DNA of 64,000 nt, from positions 1-64,000 of the forward strand of contig CAYXHZ010000002.1 in assembly GCA_964465065.1 (NCBI GenBank), given 5' to 3'. Shown here piece after piece: positions 1 to 9,128 of the stretch. The notes under the pieces are model-generated. The model worked only from the letters and a program-made list of their open reading frames with translations, was not told where the DNA came from and searched no databases. The position numbers were made by a program, and so were the translations under genes. The DNA comes from CAYMND01 sp964465065 (lineage in GTDB: Bacteria; Acidobacteriota; Aminicenantia; UBA2199). The number at the start of each line of letters is the position of its first letter. The stretch's first letter is position 1.

Positions 1-22
1 CAAGAGCAAGACAAGAGGAAGA

Positions 23-2065
23 ATGAAACAATCGTTTCTGACAATCGTTTTCATGGCAGCGCAGCTGGTCGTCCCGCTTCTGGCCGACATCCCCGACGCC
101 AGACAGAAGGAAACGTTCTGGAAACTGGCCCCGTCGGGCGGCATCGTCTGGGAACTTGAGCAGGAAAAGCGCCTCCCCCATGGCGACAATTTCGAAATGA
201 GCGGCCGGAACGTGGCCGCCATCATCCACTACCAGGTGGATGCACAGCGTCTGATATCCATCCGCAGGGAGCTGATCTTTCCCCAGCTCCGGACCTTCAT
301 TCCCACGGATGCCCCGAAATGGCAGCAATACAGGGCCTACCTTCGCTGCGAGTACGACGACCGGCTACTTCCGGTCATCGTCGTCGGGCAAAGGACCTTC
401 AGTCCAGGTCCGCTGGAACGCATCGAAATCAACGGTCTGCTGAGAATCGTGCACCAGGAGAAACAGGGACTGCGATTGAAGCGCACCCTGCTGCCATCCA
501 TGCAGGACCGTCTGCTGGTTGAAATCTGGCATTTCGAGAACCGTTCCGCAGAGTCCAAGGAACTGGAAATCGGCCGGCTTTCCTGGCAGCAGGATCAGAC
601 CGGCCAGCTGGGCAGCTACCAGACCCAGGTCTTTTGCGACGCCCCAGGCCGGATCCGCCTCGAACCCGGGCAATCCGGCGAATTCGCCATATACTTCAGC
701 GCTACGCTCAACGACGAACCCGCTCCCCAACCGACAATTCGGCAATTACTGGACATACGCGGCGCTTTCCTGGCCAGTGTCGGTCAAAACCTGATCCTGG
801 ATTGTCCGGACCCGGTCATCAACCAACTGTTTGCCTTTTCCAAAATCAGAGCCGCTGAAAGCATCTACCAAAGCGAGATGGGGCTGGTGCACTCGCCTGG
901 CGGCGGACGCTATTACACCGGCGTCTGGGCCAACGACCAGGCCGAGTACAGTGGTCCATTCTTCCCCTACCTGGGCTACGCCGACGGGAACACGGCGGCT
1001 CTGAACGCCTACCGGGTCTTCGCCGCCCACATTCCGGAAGCCGGCGGGCATTTCTGGTCCTCCTACGAAATGGGCGGAACCTTGACCTGCTGCGGAGCCG
1101 ACCGCGGCGATGCGGCCATGATCGCGTTCGGTGCCGCACAGTTCTGTTTGGCCAGCGCCAGACCGGACATCGGCCGGGAACTCTGGCCGCTGATCGCCTG
1201 GTCGCTCGAGTATTGCGAACGCCAGAAAAACCAGGACGGCGTCATCCGTTCCGACAGCGACGAAATGGAAGGCCGCATCGCGACCGGATCGGCAAACCTG
1301 GCCACCTCCTGCCTTTATTACGGCGCGCTCAGGCAGGCGCTCACCCTGGGTAGAGCCATCGGCATCGCTTCGTCGCAGCTCGGCAGCTACCGTTCCAGCT
1401 CCCAGCGGCTGGCTGTCGCGATAGAACGCTATTTCGGCGCCGATATCTCCGGTCTGCACACTTACCGTTACTTCAAAGAGCACAATTTTCTGCGCCACTG
1501 GATCTGTCTGCCGCTGGTAATGGACATCCAGAAACGTCGGAACGGCACCCTGGACGCTCTCTTCGACAAACTGTGGACCGAAAACGGCGTGCGCGTCGAG
1601 CTCAACCCGGATCTGAAGGAACCGGACCTGTTCTGGGACCGCGGCACCTTATACGCCTTCCGCGGCGCCTTCCGGGCCGGTGCCGTCGACCGGGGTCTGC
1701 CCAAGCTGCAGGCTTTCTCCACAACCCGACTGCTCGGTTTTCACGTCCCCTACGTCGTCGAAGCCTGGCCGGAAGGCAATATGGCCCACCTGTCGGCTGA
1801 AAGTGCGCTGTACTGCCGCATTTTCACGGAAGGGCTGTTGGGAATCGAGGCCGACGGGTTTTCATCTTTCTATCTGAGACCCTATCTGCCCGCGGATTGG
1901 GAGTGTTTCGAAATGAGTCATATCCGGGCCTTTGCCGCGGATTGGACGATCCGCCTGCACAGGCAGGGTCAAAAGCTGCACCTGGTCGTTTCCGCCGGAC
2001 AACGCCGGGTGTTCGACGGTTCGATCCGCGCCGGCCGACGCATCCGGATCCAGGCTCCACGTTGA
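23..2065 (+). CDS. Secreted (alpha/alpha)6-barrel glycosidase-like protein
   Basis: The 680-residue product begins with a signal peptide (residues 1-21, cleavage near LLA/D), so it should act in the periplasm or outside. The N-terminal 250 residues look like a beta-rich domain. The rest is helix-rich with aromatic and acidic patches (GVWANDQAEY, SDSDEMEGRI, FWDRGTLYAF) typical of six-hairpin glycosidases such as the GH78/GH106 rhamnosidase relatives, and a short beta-sandwich-like tail follows. The substrate cannot be told. A modest AGAGGA site precedes the ATG. The upstream neighbour lies outside the window. The fold assignment comes from pattern recognition, not a search; the specific family is uncertain. 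Confidence 0.6.
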   Translation: MKQSFLTIVFMAAQLVVPLLADIPDARQKETFWKLAPSGGIVWELEQEKRLPHGDNFEMSGRNVAAIIHYQVDAQRLISIRRELIFPQLRTFIPTDAPKWQQYRAYLRCEYDDRLLPVIVVGQRTFSPGPLERIEINGLLRIVHQEKQGLRLKRTLLPSMQDRLLVEIWHFENRSAESKELEIGRLSWQQDQTGQLGSYQTQVFCDAPGRIRLEPGQSGEFAIYFSATLNDEPAPQPTIRQLLDIRGAFLASVGQNLILDCPDPVINQLFAFSKIRAAESIYQSEMGLVHSPGGGRYYTGVWANDQAEYSGPFFPYLGYADGNTAALNAYRVFAAHIPEAGGHFWSSYEMGGTLTCCGADRGDAAMIAFGAAQFCLASARPDIGRELWPLIAWSLEYCERQKNQDGVIRSDSDEMEGRIATGSANLATSCLYYGALRQALTLGRAIGIASSQLGSYRSSSQRLAVAIERYFGADISGLHTYRYFKEHNFLRHWICLPLVMDIQKRRNGTLDALFDKLWTENGVRVELNPDLKEPDLFWDRGTLYAFRGAFRAGAVDRGLPKLQAFSTTRLLGFHVPYVVEAWPEGNMAHLSAESALYCRIFTEGLLGIEADGFSSFYLRPYLPADWECFEMSHIRAFAADWTIRLHRQGQKLHLVVSAGQRRVFDGSIRAGRRIRIQAPR

Positions 2066-2073
2066 GGTAAGGT

Positions 2074-2107
2074 GCCGGGGCACTCTCCATGCAGCTGGTG
2101 CCCCGGC
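2074..2107. terminator. Strong hairpin between convergent genes
   Basis: GCCGGGGCAC at 2074-2083 pairs perfectly with GTGCCCCGGC at 2098-2107 across a 14-nt loop. It sits between the convergent glycosidase and PDZ genes. There is no T-run on either side, so it may be a mRNA-end stabiliser or a factor-assisted terminator rather than a classical one. Confidence 0.5.
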
Positions 2108-2132
2108 GTCGATCGCTTTACAGAGAAAGATC

Positions 2133-3110
2133 TCATACGATCGTTTTTCTGGGCAAAATCCGTTCTCTTTCCGGTACGTCTTTCGGCTCTTTCCTCATCT
2201 GCGGCGTACGGAAAAACATGTGCATGGGGCCCTTTTCATCACCGTCCACACCTCTCTGCATATGAAGGTCCGGTCCATCGAAACCCGGCATCTCGAACGG
2301 CAGGCCTTCACCATGAAAGAAACGCATCATGGGCGGACCTTGACGTTCTCCCAGCACCAGATTCAATTTCTGATTCTTGCCGTGGCGCATAACCGCGATT
2401 TCAACCTTGTCGCCGGCTTTCATCTTGGCCAGGATCTTGTGGACATCTTCGATTTTTTCGATTTTATGATCGCCGATCTGCAGCAGGACATCGCCGGCTT
2501 TCAGACCGCCTTTGGCCGCCGGACCGTCTTTTTCCAGCGAACGGACCAACACGGCGCTTTTGTCCTTGACGGCGAAATATTCGGCATAATCGCCGTCGAC
2601 TTCTTCGATGGAAATTCCCAGAGCCGCTCCCTTTTCCATCTTCTCCAGAATGTGCCAGGGCGCTTTCCCGTCACCCTCGGCAAACTTTTCGAAACGGTAG
2701 GATCGTTTGCCTTTACGCTCGGCCAAAGTCAGTTTAAGCACTTTTTTCTGTTTGTCGCGGAGAATTTCCATGCCGACCAGGTCGCCGACCTTGTGCTCGC
2801 CGACCATTTCCATCAGATCGAAGGCACGACGGACCTTTTCACCTTCAAAGCTCAGAATGATGTCGTCTTCTTCGATCCCGGCCTGATCGGCGGGGGATTT
2901 CCGTTCGACATCCAGCACGCGGACGCCCCATTTCAGACCGAGTTCTTCTTTTTCATGACGGTTCAGTTCGTTGACCGAAACCCCGATGAAAGCGCTGTTC
3001 TGAGAGTCGTTTTCTTCGTTTGCCGGCAAAGATCCGACTGTCAGAAAGCTGAAAAGCAACACTCCGAGTACCGTCAACGCCATCCGATTCAATTTTTTGC
3101 CTGTCTCCAT
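2133..3110 (-). CDS. Secreted protein with two PDZ domains
   Basis: I place the start at the ATG ending at 3110 (METGKKLNRM...), because AGGAGG lies just before it and the residues that follow form a signal peptide (to about residue 30). The 325-residue product has two PDZ domains, at about 40-130 and 150-240. Each carries the typical signature, such as SPADQAGIEEDDIILSF and GPAAKGGLKAGDVLLQI. A Met/Phe/Asp-rich tail follows. There is no trypsin-like or other protease domain, unlike DegP or CtpA. It is therefore probably a periplasmic scaffold or peptide-binding adaptor. The ligand is unknown. Confidence 0.8.
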   Translation of the reverse strand: METGKKLNRMALTVLGVLLFSFLTVGSLPANEENDSQNSAFIGVSVNELNRHEKEELGLKWGVRVLDVERKSPADQAGIEEDDIILSFEGEKVRRAFDLMEMVGEHKVGDLVGMEILRDKQKKVLKLTLAERKGKRSYRFEKFAEGDGKAPWHILEKMEKGAALGISIEEVDGDYAEYFAVKDKSAVLVRSLEKDGPAAKGGLKAGDVLLQIGDHKIEKIEDVHKILAKMKAGDKVEIAVMRHGKNQKLNLVLGERQGPPMMRFFHGEGLPFEMPGFDGPDLHMQRGVDGDEKGPMHMFFRTPQMRKEPKDVPERERILPRKTIV

Positions 3111-3222
3111 ATTGGACCTCCTGATTGACTTTCTGACAAGCAAGACGCTGCAAAGACAGGTCCCGGTTTCAACAACAAGCGCTACGATTTTCAGATGGAC
3201 TGTCGAACGAACCAATCGGCTT

Positions 3223-4938
3223 CTATCTTTCAGTCTGAACTTTCAGTTCGTTGCGGTAGTGATCGAGCAGACTCGATTTCGAAATCAGGCCCACGAACCG
3301 GCCGTCATCGACAACGACCAGATTCCATACCCCCGGACGGTTGAAGCGTTGCGTGATGGCAACCATTTCCTCGCGAGAATCGACAGTTTCCGGGCTGCGG
3401 TCCATGACTTCTTCGATCAGCACGGCCCCCGCCAACTGTTCGTCGAAAATGAAATCCTTGACCTGATGGAAATCGACCAGCCCCAGAAAACGGCCGTTGC
3501 CGGGATCGACGACATGAAAGAGGTTGCGGCGCGACCGCTGGATCAGGGGGATCAGCTGCCGCAGAGTGGAATCGGGCGGGATCCCCAGAATATCGGTTTC
3601 CAGGATTTCGTCGAGGCGGATGTCGGACAGAATTCGGGCGTCGCTGCGCGGCGGACGCAACAGACCGTCGCCGGCCAGATCGCGGTGATAGATGGAGTGC
3701 TTTTCGCTGATACGCACCAGCATCGGGGTAAGTGAAGAGACCACCAGCAGCGGCAGTATCGCCTCGTAGCCCCCGGTGATTTCGAAGATGAGAAACATAC
3801 CCGACAGCGGCGCCTGCATGAGTCCGCTGATCATTCCGGCCATGCCGACCAGGGAAAACAGACCGGCCGACGACAGGGTCAGCTGCGGCAAAACGGAGCC
3901 GACCAGTTTGTGGAAAAAGGAGCCGGACAGGGCCCCGATGACCAGCGATGGAGCGAACACGCCGCCCTCCCCGCCTCCGCCCAGAGTCACCGCCGTCGCC
4001 AGCACCTTGGCTAGGACGAGGGCCAGCAGCAGTCCGAGCGGGATATTCAGTTTGTCGGATATCAGTGCTCTGACGACGCTGTAGCCCTCGCCGCGCACCT
4101 GGGGGAAGAAATGGATCAGGATGATCAACAAGGCACCGCTGCCGGCAGCCCGAAAATAATCGTTGACGAAGGTTTTCTTCAACTGTTTTCGGACCCAGCG
4201 CATGGAACGCATGAAAACGATGGAAACGACAGCCAGCAGGAGCGAAAACAGCACGGCGATGACGATATCGTTCAAACCGATCGCGAACTGCTGATGAGCG
4301 AAAGGGATGCGGTTGCCTTTCAGCAGGCGGCTGACCACGGTACCGGTGACCGATGCCAGGGCGACCGGGAGCATGGTGCGGCTGGACCAGTCGGCCAGAA
4401 TCACCTCCAGCGTGAACACGATTCCGGTTATGGGGGCATTGAAAATGGACGCGATGGCCGCAGCCGCCCCCGACCCGGTGACGGCCACCCGGACCGCTTC
4501 GTTGCTGGCAAACCAGCGGGAGATCTCCGAACCGATGGAGGCGCCGCTGATGACCACCGGTGCCTCCGGTCCGGCCGAACCGCCGCTGGCTATCGTGATC
4601 ATGTTACCAATCAGGCGCGATATTCCGGACCGCGCCCGAAGTTTCCCTCCTTTGACATTGACGCTGAGTATGACTTCCGGAACTCCATGACCTCCGTAAT
4701 CCCGGAAAATCGATTTCAGAATCAGCACCGTCAAGGGAATCCCGATCAATGGAAAAATCCAAACGGAGAACAGTTGCTGGCGAAGGCTCAAGAGTTCGAT
4801 CTTCTCCAGGCCGAAAGTCAGTCCGACCGCAGCCAGACCGCTGCTGATTCCGACCACCACGGCGATCGTGGCGCTTTGCACGCCGCTGCTCTGGTTGCGA
4901 AAATGTCCGATCAGAGCGGATAGGCGCTGACGAATCAT
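3223..4938 (-). CDS. ClC-type chloride channel/antiporter with C-terminal CBS pair
   Basis: The 571-residue membrane protein has the ClC core with its signature loops: GGHGVPEV (GSGIP-like), GSAGPEAP (the GxExP motif that carries the gating glutamate) and GGVFAP. Two CBS domains occupy about residues 440-565, which usually bind adenine nucleotides and gate the pore. The central serine of GSGIP is replaced by histidine here, as in some bacterial subfamilies, so ion selectivity is open. The start overlaps the end of the upstream HTH-EIIA gene by 4 bp, showing translational coupling and suggesting that the two work together. Confidence 0.9.
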   Translation of the reverse strand: MIRQRLSALIGHFRNQSSGVQSATIAVVVGISSGLAAVGLTFGLEKIELLSLRQQLFSVWIFPLIGIPLTVLILKSIFRDYGGHGVPEVILSVNVKGGKLRARSGISRLIGNMITIASGGSAGPEAPVVISGASIGSEISRWFASNEAVRVAVTGSGAAAAIASIFNAPITGIVFTLEVILADWSSRTMLPVALASVTGTVVSRLLKGNRIPFAHQQFAIGLNDIVIAVLFSLLLAVVSIVFMRSMRWVRKQLKKTFVNDYFRAAGSGALLIILIHFFPQVRGEGYSVVRALISDKLNIPLGLLLALVLAKVLATAVTLGGGGEGGVFAPSLVIGALSGSFFHKLVGSVLPQLTLSSAGLFSLVGMAGMISGLMQAPLSGMFLIFEITGGYEAILPLLVVSSLTPMLVRISEKHSIYHRDLAGDGLLRPPRSDARILSDIRLDEILETDILGIPPDSTLRQLIPLIQRSRRNLFHVVDPGNGRFLGLVDFHQVKDFIFDEQLAGAVLIEEVMDRSPETVDSREEMVAITQRFNRPGVWNLVVVDDGRFVGLISKSSLLDHYRNELKVQTER

Positions 4939-5618
4939 CGTCTGCCCCCGGCCGACCAGGCCAAGACTTCGGCAAGCGCCGGTTTGCTCCGTAACAGTGC
5001 CAGACTGCCGGGTTGCCGCAGCAATTGGCTGAGTCGGGCCATCAGGCGCAGATGAGTCCGCGTCTGGGGCGTGAACAGGGCGAAAACCGTGAAAACAGGC
5101 TCGTCATCGTCAACCTGGAAAGACAGCGGCGAATCGAGATGAAACAAGCCAACGACCGGTGCAGTGAAATGGAAACGTTCGGGTTGACGCGGATGGGGGA
5201 AGGCGACTCCCCGCCCCACCGCCGTCGTGGCCATGTTTTCTCTCTCGAGCAGGGCGTCGATCAGTACCGTTTGCATTTCGAGCGGTACCACGGCGCTGAG
5301 GGTGACGATCCGTTCGCATAGTTCCGGCAGCGAAACCGCATGCAGCTGATGAACGCCGCCCCGGGTCAGGGCGGCAGTCAGGTCGTCGTCGTTCCGACGC
5401 TTATCCTCGACAGTGCTCGATGACGAGACCAGGGGGATGTCGTGTTCGCGGGACCAATTGTGTAAATCGTTACGGGAAAAATACACTTCGCCCTCGATCC
5501 GGCAGCAGGGGATCTTTCCCTGCCGGACCCAACGCTCCAGGGTGGAGTCCGGTACATTGAGCAGACACCTTGCCTGATCGAAGTCGATCAACGCAGAATT
5601 CATGCCGTCTGAAATCAT
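4935..5618 (-). CDS. HTH domain fused to PTS EIIA (PtsN-like) domain
   Basis: The 227-residue product combines an excisionase/MerR-like helix-turn-helix (about residues 10-60: LLNVPDSTLERWVRQGKIPCCRI) with a PTS type-2 EIIA domain of the nitrogen (PtsN) class at about 85-225. The EIIA phosphorylation histidine is His142 in GVAFPHPRQP. A flexible Ser/Asp-rich linker separates them. Known proteins of this architecture are thought to sense PTS phosphorylation. The gene overlaps the ClC gene by 4 bp, and its ATG lies 3 bp after the upstream stop, so control of, or binding to, the channel is a reasonable inference. A second possible start is Met6. Confidence 0.8.
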   Translation of the reverse strand: MISDGMNSALIDFDQARCLLNVPDSTLERWVRQGKIPCCRIEGEVYFSRNDLHNWSREHDIPLVSSSSTVEDKRRNDDDLTAALTRGGVHQLHAVSLPELCERIVTLSAVVPLEMQTVLIDALLERENMATTAVGRGVAFPHPRQPERFHFTAPVVGLFHLDSPLSFQVDDDEPVFTVFALFTPQTRTHLRLMARLSQLLRQPGSLALLRSKPALAEVLAWSAGGRR

Positions 5619-5621
5619 TTC

Positions 5622-6886
5622 TCAGCCCGTCTCCCGTTCCAGCTCGGTCCGCTTCCATGCGCCATTGTCCAGTGTCAACAGGCCGTGGCTGTAGGGCAGC
5701 AGCAGTTTCAGCAGGGGCTGACGGATTCGCGCCGGGATCTCCGTCAGCGGTGCGTTGTTCGGGCTGATGCGCAGATGTTCGATTTCCTGAGCCGTTCCGT
5801 TTCCTTTCAACAAGGCCAGCACCTGGCTGAATTCGCCGGCCAGCTGGGAGTGCAGACCTTTCCGGGCCAGACTGTCCAGAGCTGCCTGCACCATGTCTGC
5901 ACCGTAACCGATCCGACCGGGATCGACAGCGATTGCCGTCAGGATGGAAATGATGCGCCGGCACTTCTCGCAGCGGCCGCAAGGCCTGACCCTTCCATCT
6001 ACGATCCGGGCGGCGTGGCAGGATACTTGGCTGGCGAACAGGTGCGGGTAGCGCTGAGCCAGCACTTTCTCGACCAGAGTCTCGGACAGGTTGCGCAGGA
6101 TCGAACAGACCCGGACCGACCAGCCCTTGCGGGAGAAATAATCGCTCAAAGCCTGATCGAACCACCGGCTCTGGTCGAACAGACCGTCGTAATGGGGCAA
6201 AGGCTCCATGTCGAAAAAACGGCTGGTGTCGAATTCGTTGCCGACGACCAGGTGCCCGAGGCCACGCTTTTTCAGCAGCGGCAGGGCGCCGAACAGAAAA
6301 ACGGCCACTGTCCACAAACGGATCGGGTAATCGTCGGCCCGGAAACGCTGGAAATCCGGACGAATGAAACGGATTCGGCGCAGCATCCAGTTGAAGAGAC
6401 GGTCGCAGTCGCTCCAGACCCGGGCGGTATTGGGAATGCTCCGTGAAAAATCACGGAACCCGTTAAGGGCCGTGAACCAGTGCCGCCCTGATTCGTTGAT
6501 GTAGATCGGATGGGTTTGGCAGCCGAGTTCCTCGAGCANNNNNNNNNNNNNNNNNNNNNNNNNNNNNNNNNNNNNNNNNNNNNNNNNNNNNNNNNNNNNN
6601 NNNNNNNNNNNNNNNNNNNNNNNNNNNNNNNNNNNNNNATCCGGCGGCAGAACAGACCGTAATTGAGGGCGGGTTGAATGGCCATCATGGCCGCCAGGTT
6701 GCGGTCGTTGTCCGAACCGGAAGCAAAGACCGGTTCCTGGAAGCGGTAACTGAAGGTCGTCTCGGCAGCGGCGCCGTCTGCTTCGACCCGGTAGCGGGCG
6801 GACAGCGAACAAGCCGTCAGCGCAACCGGTCCGACGGTCAGGCTGTCGATCACCCGGTAACGGTTCAGAACCGATGCGTCTGTCAT
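5622..6886 (-). CDS. MurL-like PP-loop superfamily protein, interrupted by assembly gap
   Basis: Two open frames on either side of the N run are pieces of one protein. An 82-residue N-terminal part begins at the ATG at 6886, which overlaps the DUF1611 stop by 4 bp. A C-terminal part of about 305 residues ends at 5622. The C-terminal part has the pattern GNEFD...DQS...YFSRKGW...LRNLSETLVEKVL..RYP and then a Cys cluster PCGRCEKCRR. I associate this pattern with MurL, the ATP-dependent epimerase of UDP-MurNAc-L-Ala-L-Glu, and its PP-loop relatives. The expected nucleotide-binding SGGxDS loop would fall in the gap and cannot be checked. The frame change across the Ns needs a true gap length of 2 modulo 3. 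Confidence 0.6.
6539..6638. other. Assembly gap of 100 N
   Basis: There are exactly 100 undetermined bases, the usual placeholder for a scaffold gap of unknown length. It lies inside the MurL-like gene. Confidence 0.99.
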
Positions 6887-7986
6887 TTCCGGCTGATAAA
6901 ACAGTCGATTTCGCTTTTCAGCTTTTCCGCAAGGCTATCGAAGCCATGGACCAAGGGTGCCAGGCAGGGAATGGCGAAACAGCTTTCGATCATCCGGCAG
7001 GCGGGATCGATTTCGGCGGCGCTCATCCCCTCCTGGTTGAGGGTGATGGCCACCGGCTGACGACCGTGCACGGCCTGAACCGCGGCGATCTGGCGATCGA
7101 GCGGATGAATGGCGAAACCGGGAAAACCGTCGTAGTCGCGGCGTTTGGGGGCGTGCTGCAGGATGACGGCCTGGGGACGGGCCGCAGCCAGAATCTCGTA
7201 GCCGCCGGGGTAAGCCGGATTGAGCATGCTGCCCTGGCCTTCGATGACCATGGTCTGAGGGTGGGCTTCCCGCCAGGCCCGGCAGACCGCGTTCTCGATT
7301 TCCCCGGACAGGTAATCGTTGATCAGGGCGTCCATGAGCACACCGTAGCGCGCCCCCTGCAGCCAGGCGGTTTGCCCTGTGCCGATCAACTCCGAACTGT
7401 AGCCCAGCTTTTCGAGAGCCCAGATCAGCATCCAGGCGCTGGTGCGCTTGCCGATGGCCGAGTCGGTGCCCAGCATGGCCACCCGCCAGGCGGCGACGGT
7501 GGCGATTTCGCCGCTGAAGAAATGGGACTCGCCGGCCTCGGGTGAACGGCGGATGTCGCGGATGGTCAAACCGGCGCGATCGGCCATGTTCTTCAATTCC
7601 GGAATCTTGGCGAAATGGGTATGCAGACCGCTGTCGACCGACAGTCCTGCCGCCAGGGCCTCCCCGACCGCCGCGATCAGGTCAGCGCCGGCCTGACCGC
7701 CGTCGGGAGCCAACCCGACCACGAAGCGGTCGACCTTCAGACCGTTTTTCTGCGCGTAGCGCAAACCGGCGGCCAGATCGGCGACGAGCGGTATAGAACG
7801 GGCCATGCCGTCCAGGACCGTGCCGGCATCCTGACCCGCGCAACTGGAATCAATGACGGCCAGCACCCGGTAGCGCCGGGTGAAGCGGACCAGTCCATGG
7901 GCAGTCTTGCCATTGCTGGTCTGGTAGGCTCCCTGGCAATACACCAGTGCGTTGCCGTCGAAAGCGGTCGTCTCGCGGCCGCTCAT
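6883..7986 (-). CDS. DUF1611 / DgcN-like P-loop protein
   Basis: The 367-residue protein fits the DUF1611 family: an N-terminal Rossmann-like domain (about 1-165) and a C-terminal P-loop domain with a Walker A-like stretch at 173-182 (GTDSAIGKRT). It also has the motif VIEGQGSMLNPAYP near residue 255. Some family members (DgcN) are reported to be D-glutamate N-acetyltransferases that work with an enolase-type racemase, but no such racemase lies nearby. Here it is flanked by a PLP enzyme and a MurL-like protein with 4-bp overlaps on both sides, so the three are probably made together. The exact reaction is not known from sequence. Confidence 0.75.
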   Translation of the reverse strand: MSGRETTAFDGNALVYCQGAYQTSNGKTAHGLVRFTRRYRVLAVIDSSCAGQDAGTVLDGMARSIPLVADLAAGLRYAQKNGLKVDRFVVGLAPDGGQAGADLIAAVGEALAAGLSVDSGLHTHFAKIPELKNMADRAGLTIRDIRRSPEAGESHFFSGEIATVAAWRVAMLGTDSAIGKRTSAWMLIWALEKLGYSSELIGTGQTAWLQGARYGVLMDALINDYLSGEIENAVCRAWREAHPQTMVIEGQGSMLNPAYPGGYEILAAARPQAVILQHAPKRRDYDGFPGFAIHPLDRQIAAVQAVHGRQPVAITLNQEGMSAAEIDPACRMIESCFAIPCLAPLVHGFDSLAEKLKSEIDCFISRK

Positions 7987-9128
7987 TTGGAAAATCTCCC
8001 GGTCATCAGCACCACGTAGCGGTCATTGGGCAGCGGTGATTTTTTGTGCTCTTCGGCCAGGGCGATCAGACCGGCCGTCGACGCCGGCAAGACGTTTATC
8101 CCTTCGCAGTCGGCGATCATTTTCGAATATTTCCGCATGGCCTTGTCGGTGACGTTGGTAGCCCAGCCACCGCTGCTGCGGACGGCGGCCAGGGCCAGTT
8201 CCCCGTCCACGGCATGCCAGTTGATCAAGGGCTCGTTGACCCAGGTTTCGTGAATCTTGTTGGGGATCAGGTCCTCGCAGCGGTCTTTGTTTTTCAGGAA
8301 AGCTTCGATGATGGGGTTTTTCTTGTGGGACGAACCGGCCACGATCTTGGACATGCGCGAGGTCTTGCCGCGGCGGTTCAAGCTGGTGAAACCACGGAAA
8401 ATACCGGCCAGGGTAGTTCCGTTGGACACCGGAATGGCCACCACGTACGGAGCGTCGCGCAATTCGTCATATATTTCATAGGAAATGCCGCCGTAAGCGT
8501 TAAGTTGAATCAGGGTGTTCTGTCCGCCGGGGTTGGCATCGTACCATTCTTCGTCGTAGGCGATCTGTGATGAAACCTTGACCGCCATTTCATAATCTCC
8601 GTCCACAGTCCGTAACTGGGCGCCGTTGCGTACCATCTCGGCAATACGCCGGGTGTGATAGCGGCCGGGAATGAAAACGACGCAATTCAGACCAGCCAGT
8701 TTGGCCGCCAGGGAAATCGCCGCCCCGTAGTTGCCGCAGGTGGCGGAGGCGATGGTGTCGAAGCCGCGCCGCAAGGCGTCCATGACCTGGGTGAAGGCGA
8801 TGCGGTCCTTGTGCGTTCCGGTCGGATTGCCGCCTTCGAATTTGAGAAAAATCTGGCGCAGGCCGATTTCGCGCTCCAGGTTGCGGGCGCGGACCAGTGA
8901 AGTGTCGCCGACCTGGGACTCCATGATGTCTTCGAAAACATCGAGGCGTTCCTGCAGGGGGCGATTCGGATCGGAGGTGATCCGGCGCAATTCCGATACT
9001 TCTTCCAAGAAAGCGATCGAGCTGGATGATTCTTCAGGCGCTTCGGTGATCGGGTCACCGTTCGAACTCGGAGGCTCCTCGGCCGGTTCCGCGTTCAGGT
9101 CTCCATTGGCAAACGTTTTTTCTTCCAC
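7983..9128 (-). CDS. PLP-dependent fold-type II enzyme (threonine synthase-like)
   Basis: The 381-residue product starts at a GTG with AAGGAG eight bases upstream. An unusual acidic, Ser/Pro-rich stretch fills the first 40 residues. The PLP lysine is Lys107 in NPTGTHKDR, followed by the substrate loop ATCGNYGAA and the phosphate-cup sequence SNGTTLAG, as in threonine synthase, threonine deaminase and cysteate synthase relatives. It is the first gene of a five-gene coupled operon, and no other threonine-pathway gene is in the window, so a role with the DUF1611 and MurL-like proteins on an unusual amino acid is more likely than threonine synthesis. Confidence 0.75.
   Translation of the reverse strand: MEEKTFANGDLNAEPAEEPPSSNGDPITEAPEESSSSIAFLEEVSELRRITSDPNRPLQERLDVFEDIMESQVGDTSLVRARNLEREIGLRQIFLKFEGGNPTGTHKDRIAFTQVMDALRRGFDTIASATCGNYGAAISLAAKLAGLNCVVFIPGRYHTRRIAEMVRNGAQLRTVDGDYEMAVKVSSQIAYDEEWYDANPGGQNTLIQLNAYGGISYEIYDELRDAPYVVAIPVSNGTTLAGIFRGFTSLNRRGKTSRMSKIVAGSSHKKNPIIEAFLKNKDRCEDLIPNKIHETWVNEPLINWHAVDGELALAAVRSSGGWATNVTDKAMRKYSKMIADCEGINVLPASTAGLIALAEEHKKSPLPNDRYVVLMTGRFSK

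Noticed and set aside
1932..3128. 398-residue plus-strand frame opposite the PDZ gene
   Set aside because: Its composition (Phe/His/Asp-rich without domain pattern) is that of an antisense shadow of a codon-biased gene; the minus frame has a signal peptide, PDZ domains and a ribosome site.
3223..4938. Apparent loss of the ClC gating glutamate (GSAGP instead of GREGP)
   Set aside because: Shifting the alignment by three residues gives GPEAP for GREGP with the correct spacing to the following helix, so the glutamate is present.
5622..6886. Frameshifted pseudogene, because the two halves lie in different frames
   Set aside because: The frame change falls in a run of exactly 100 N, a placeholder of unknown true length, so it says nothing about the gene.
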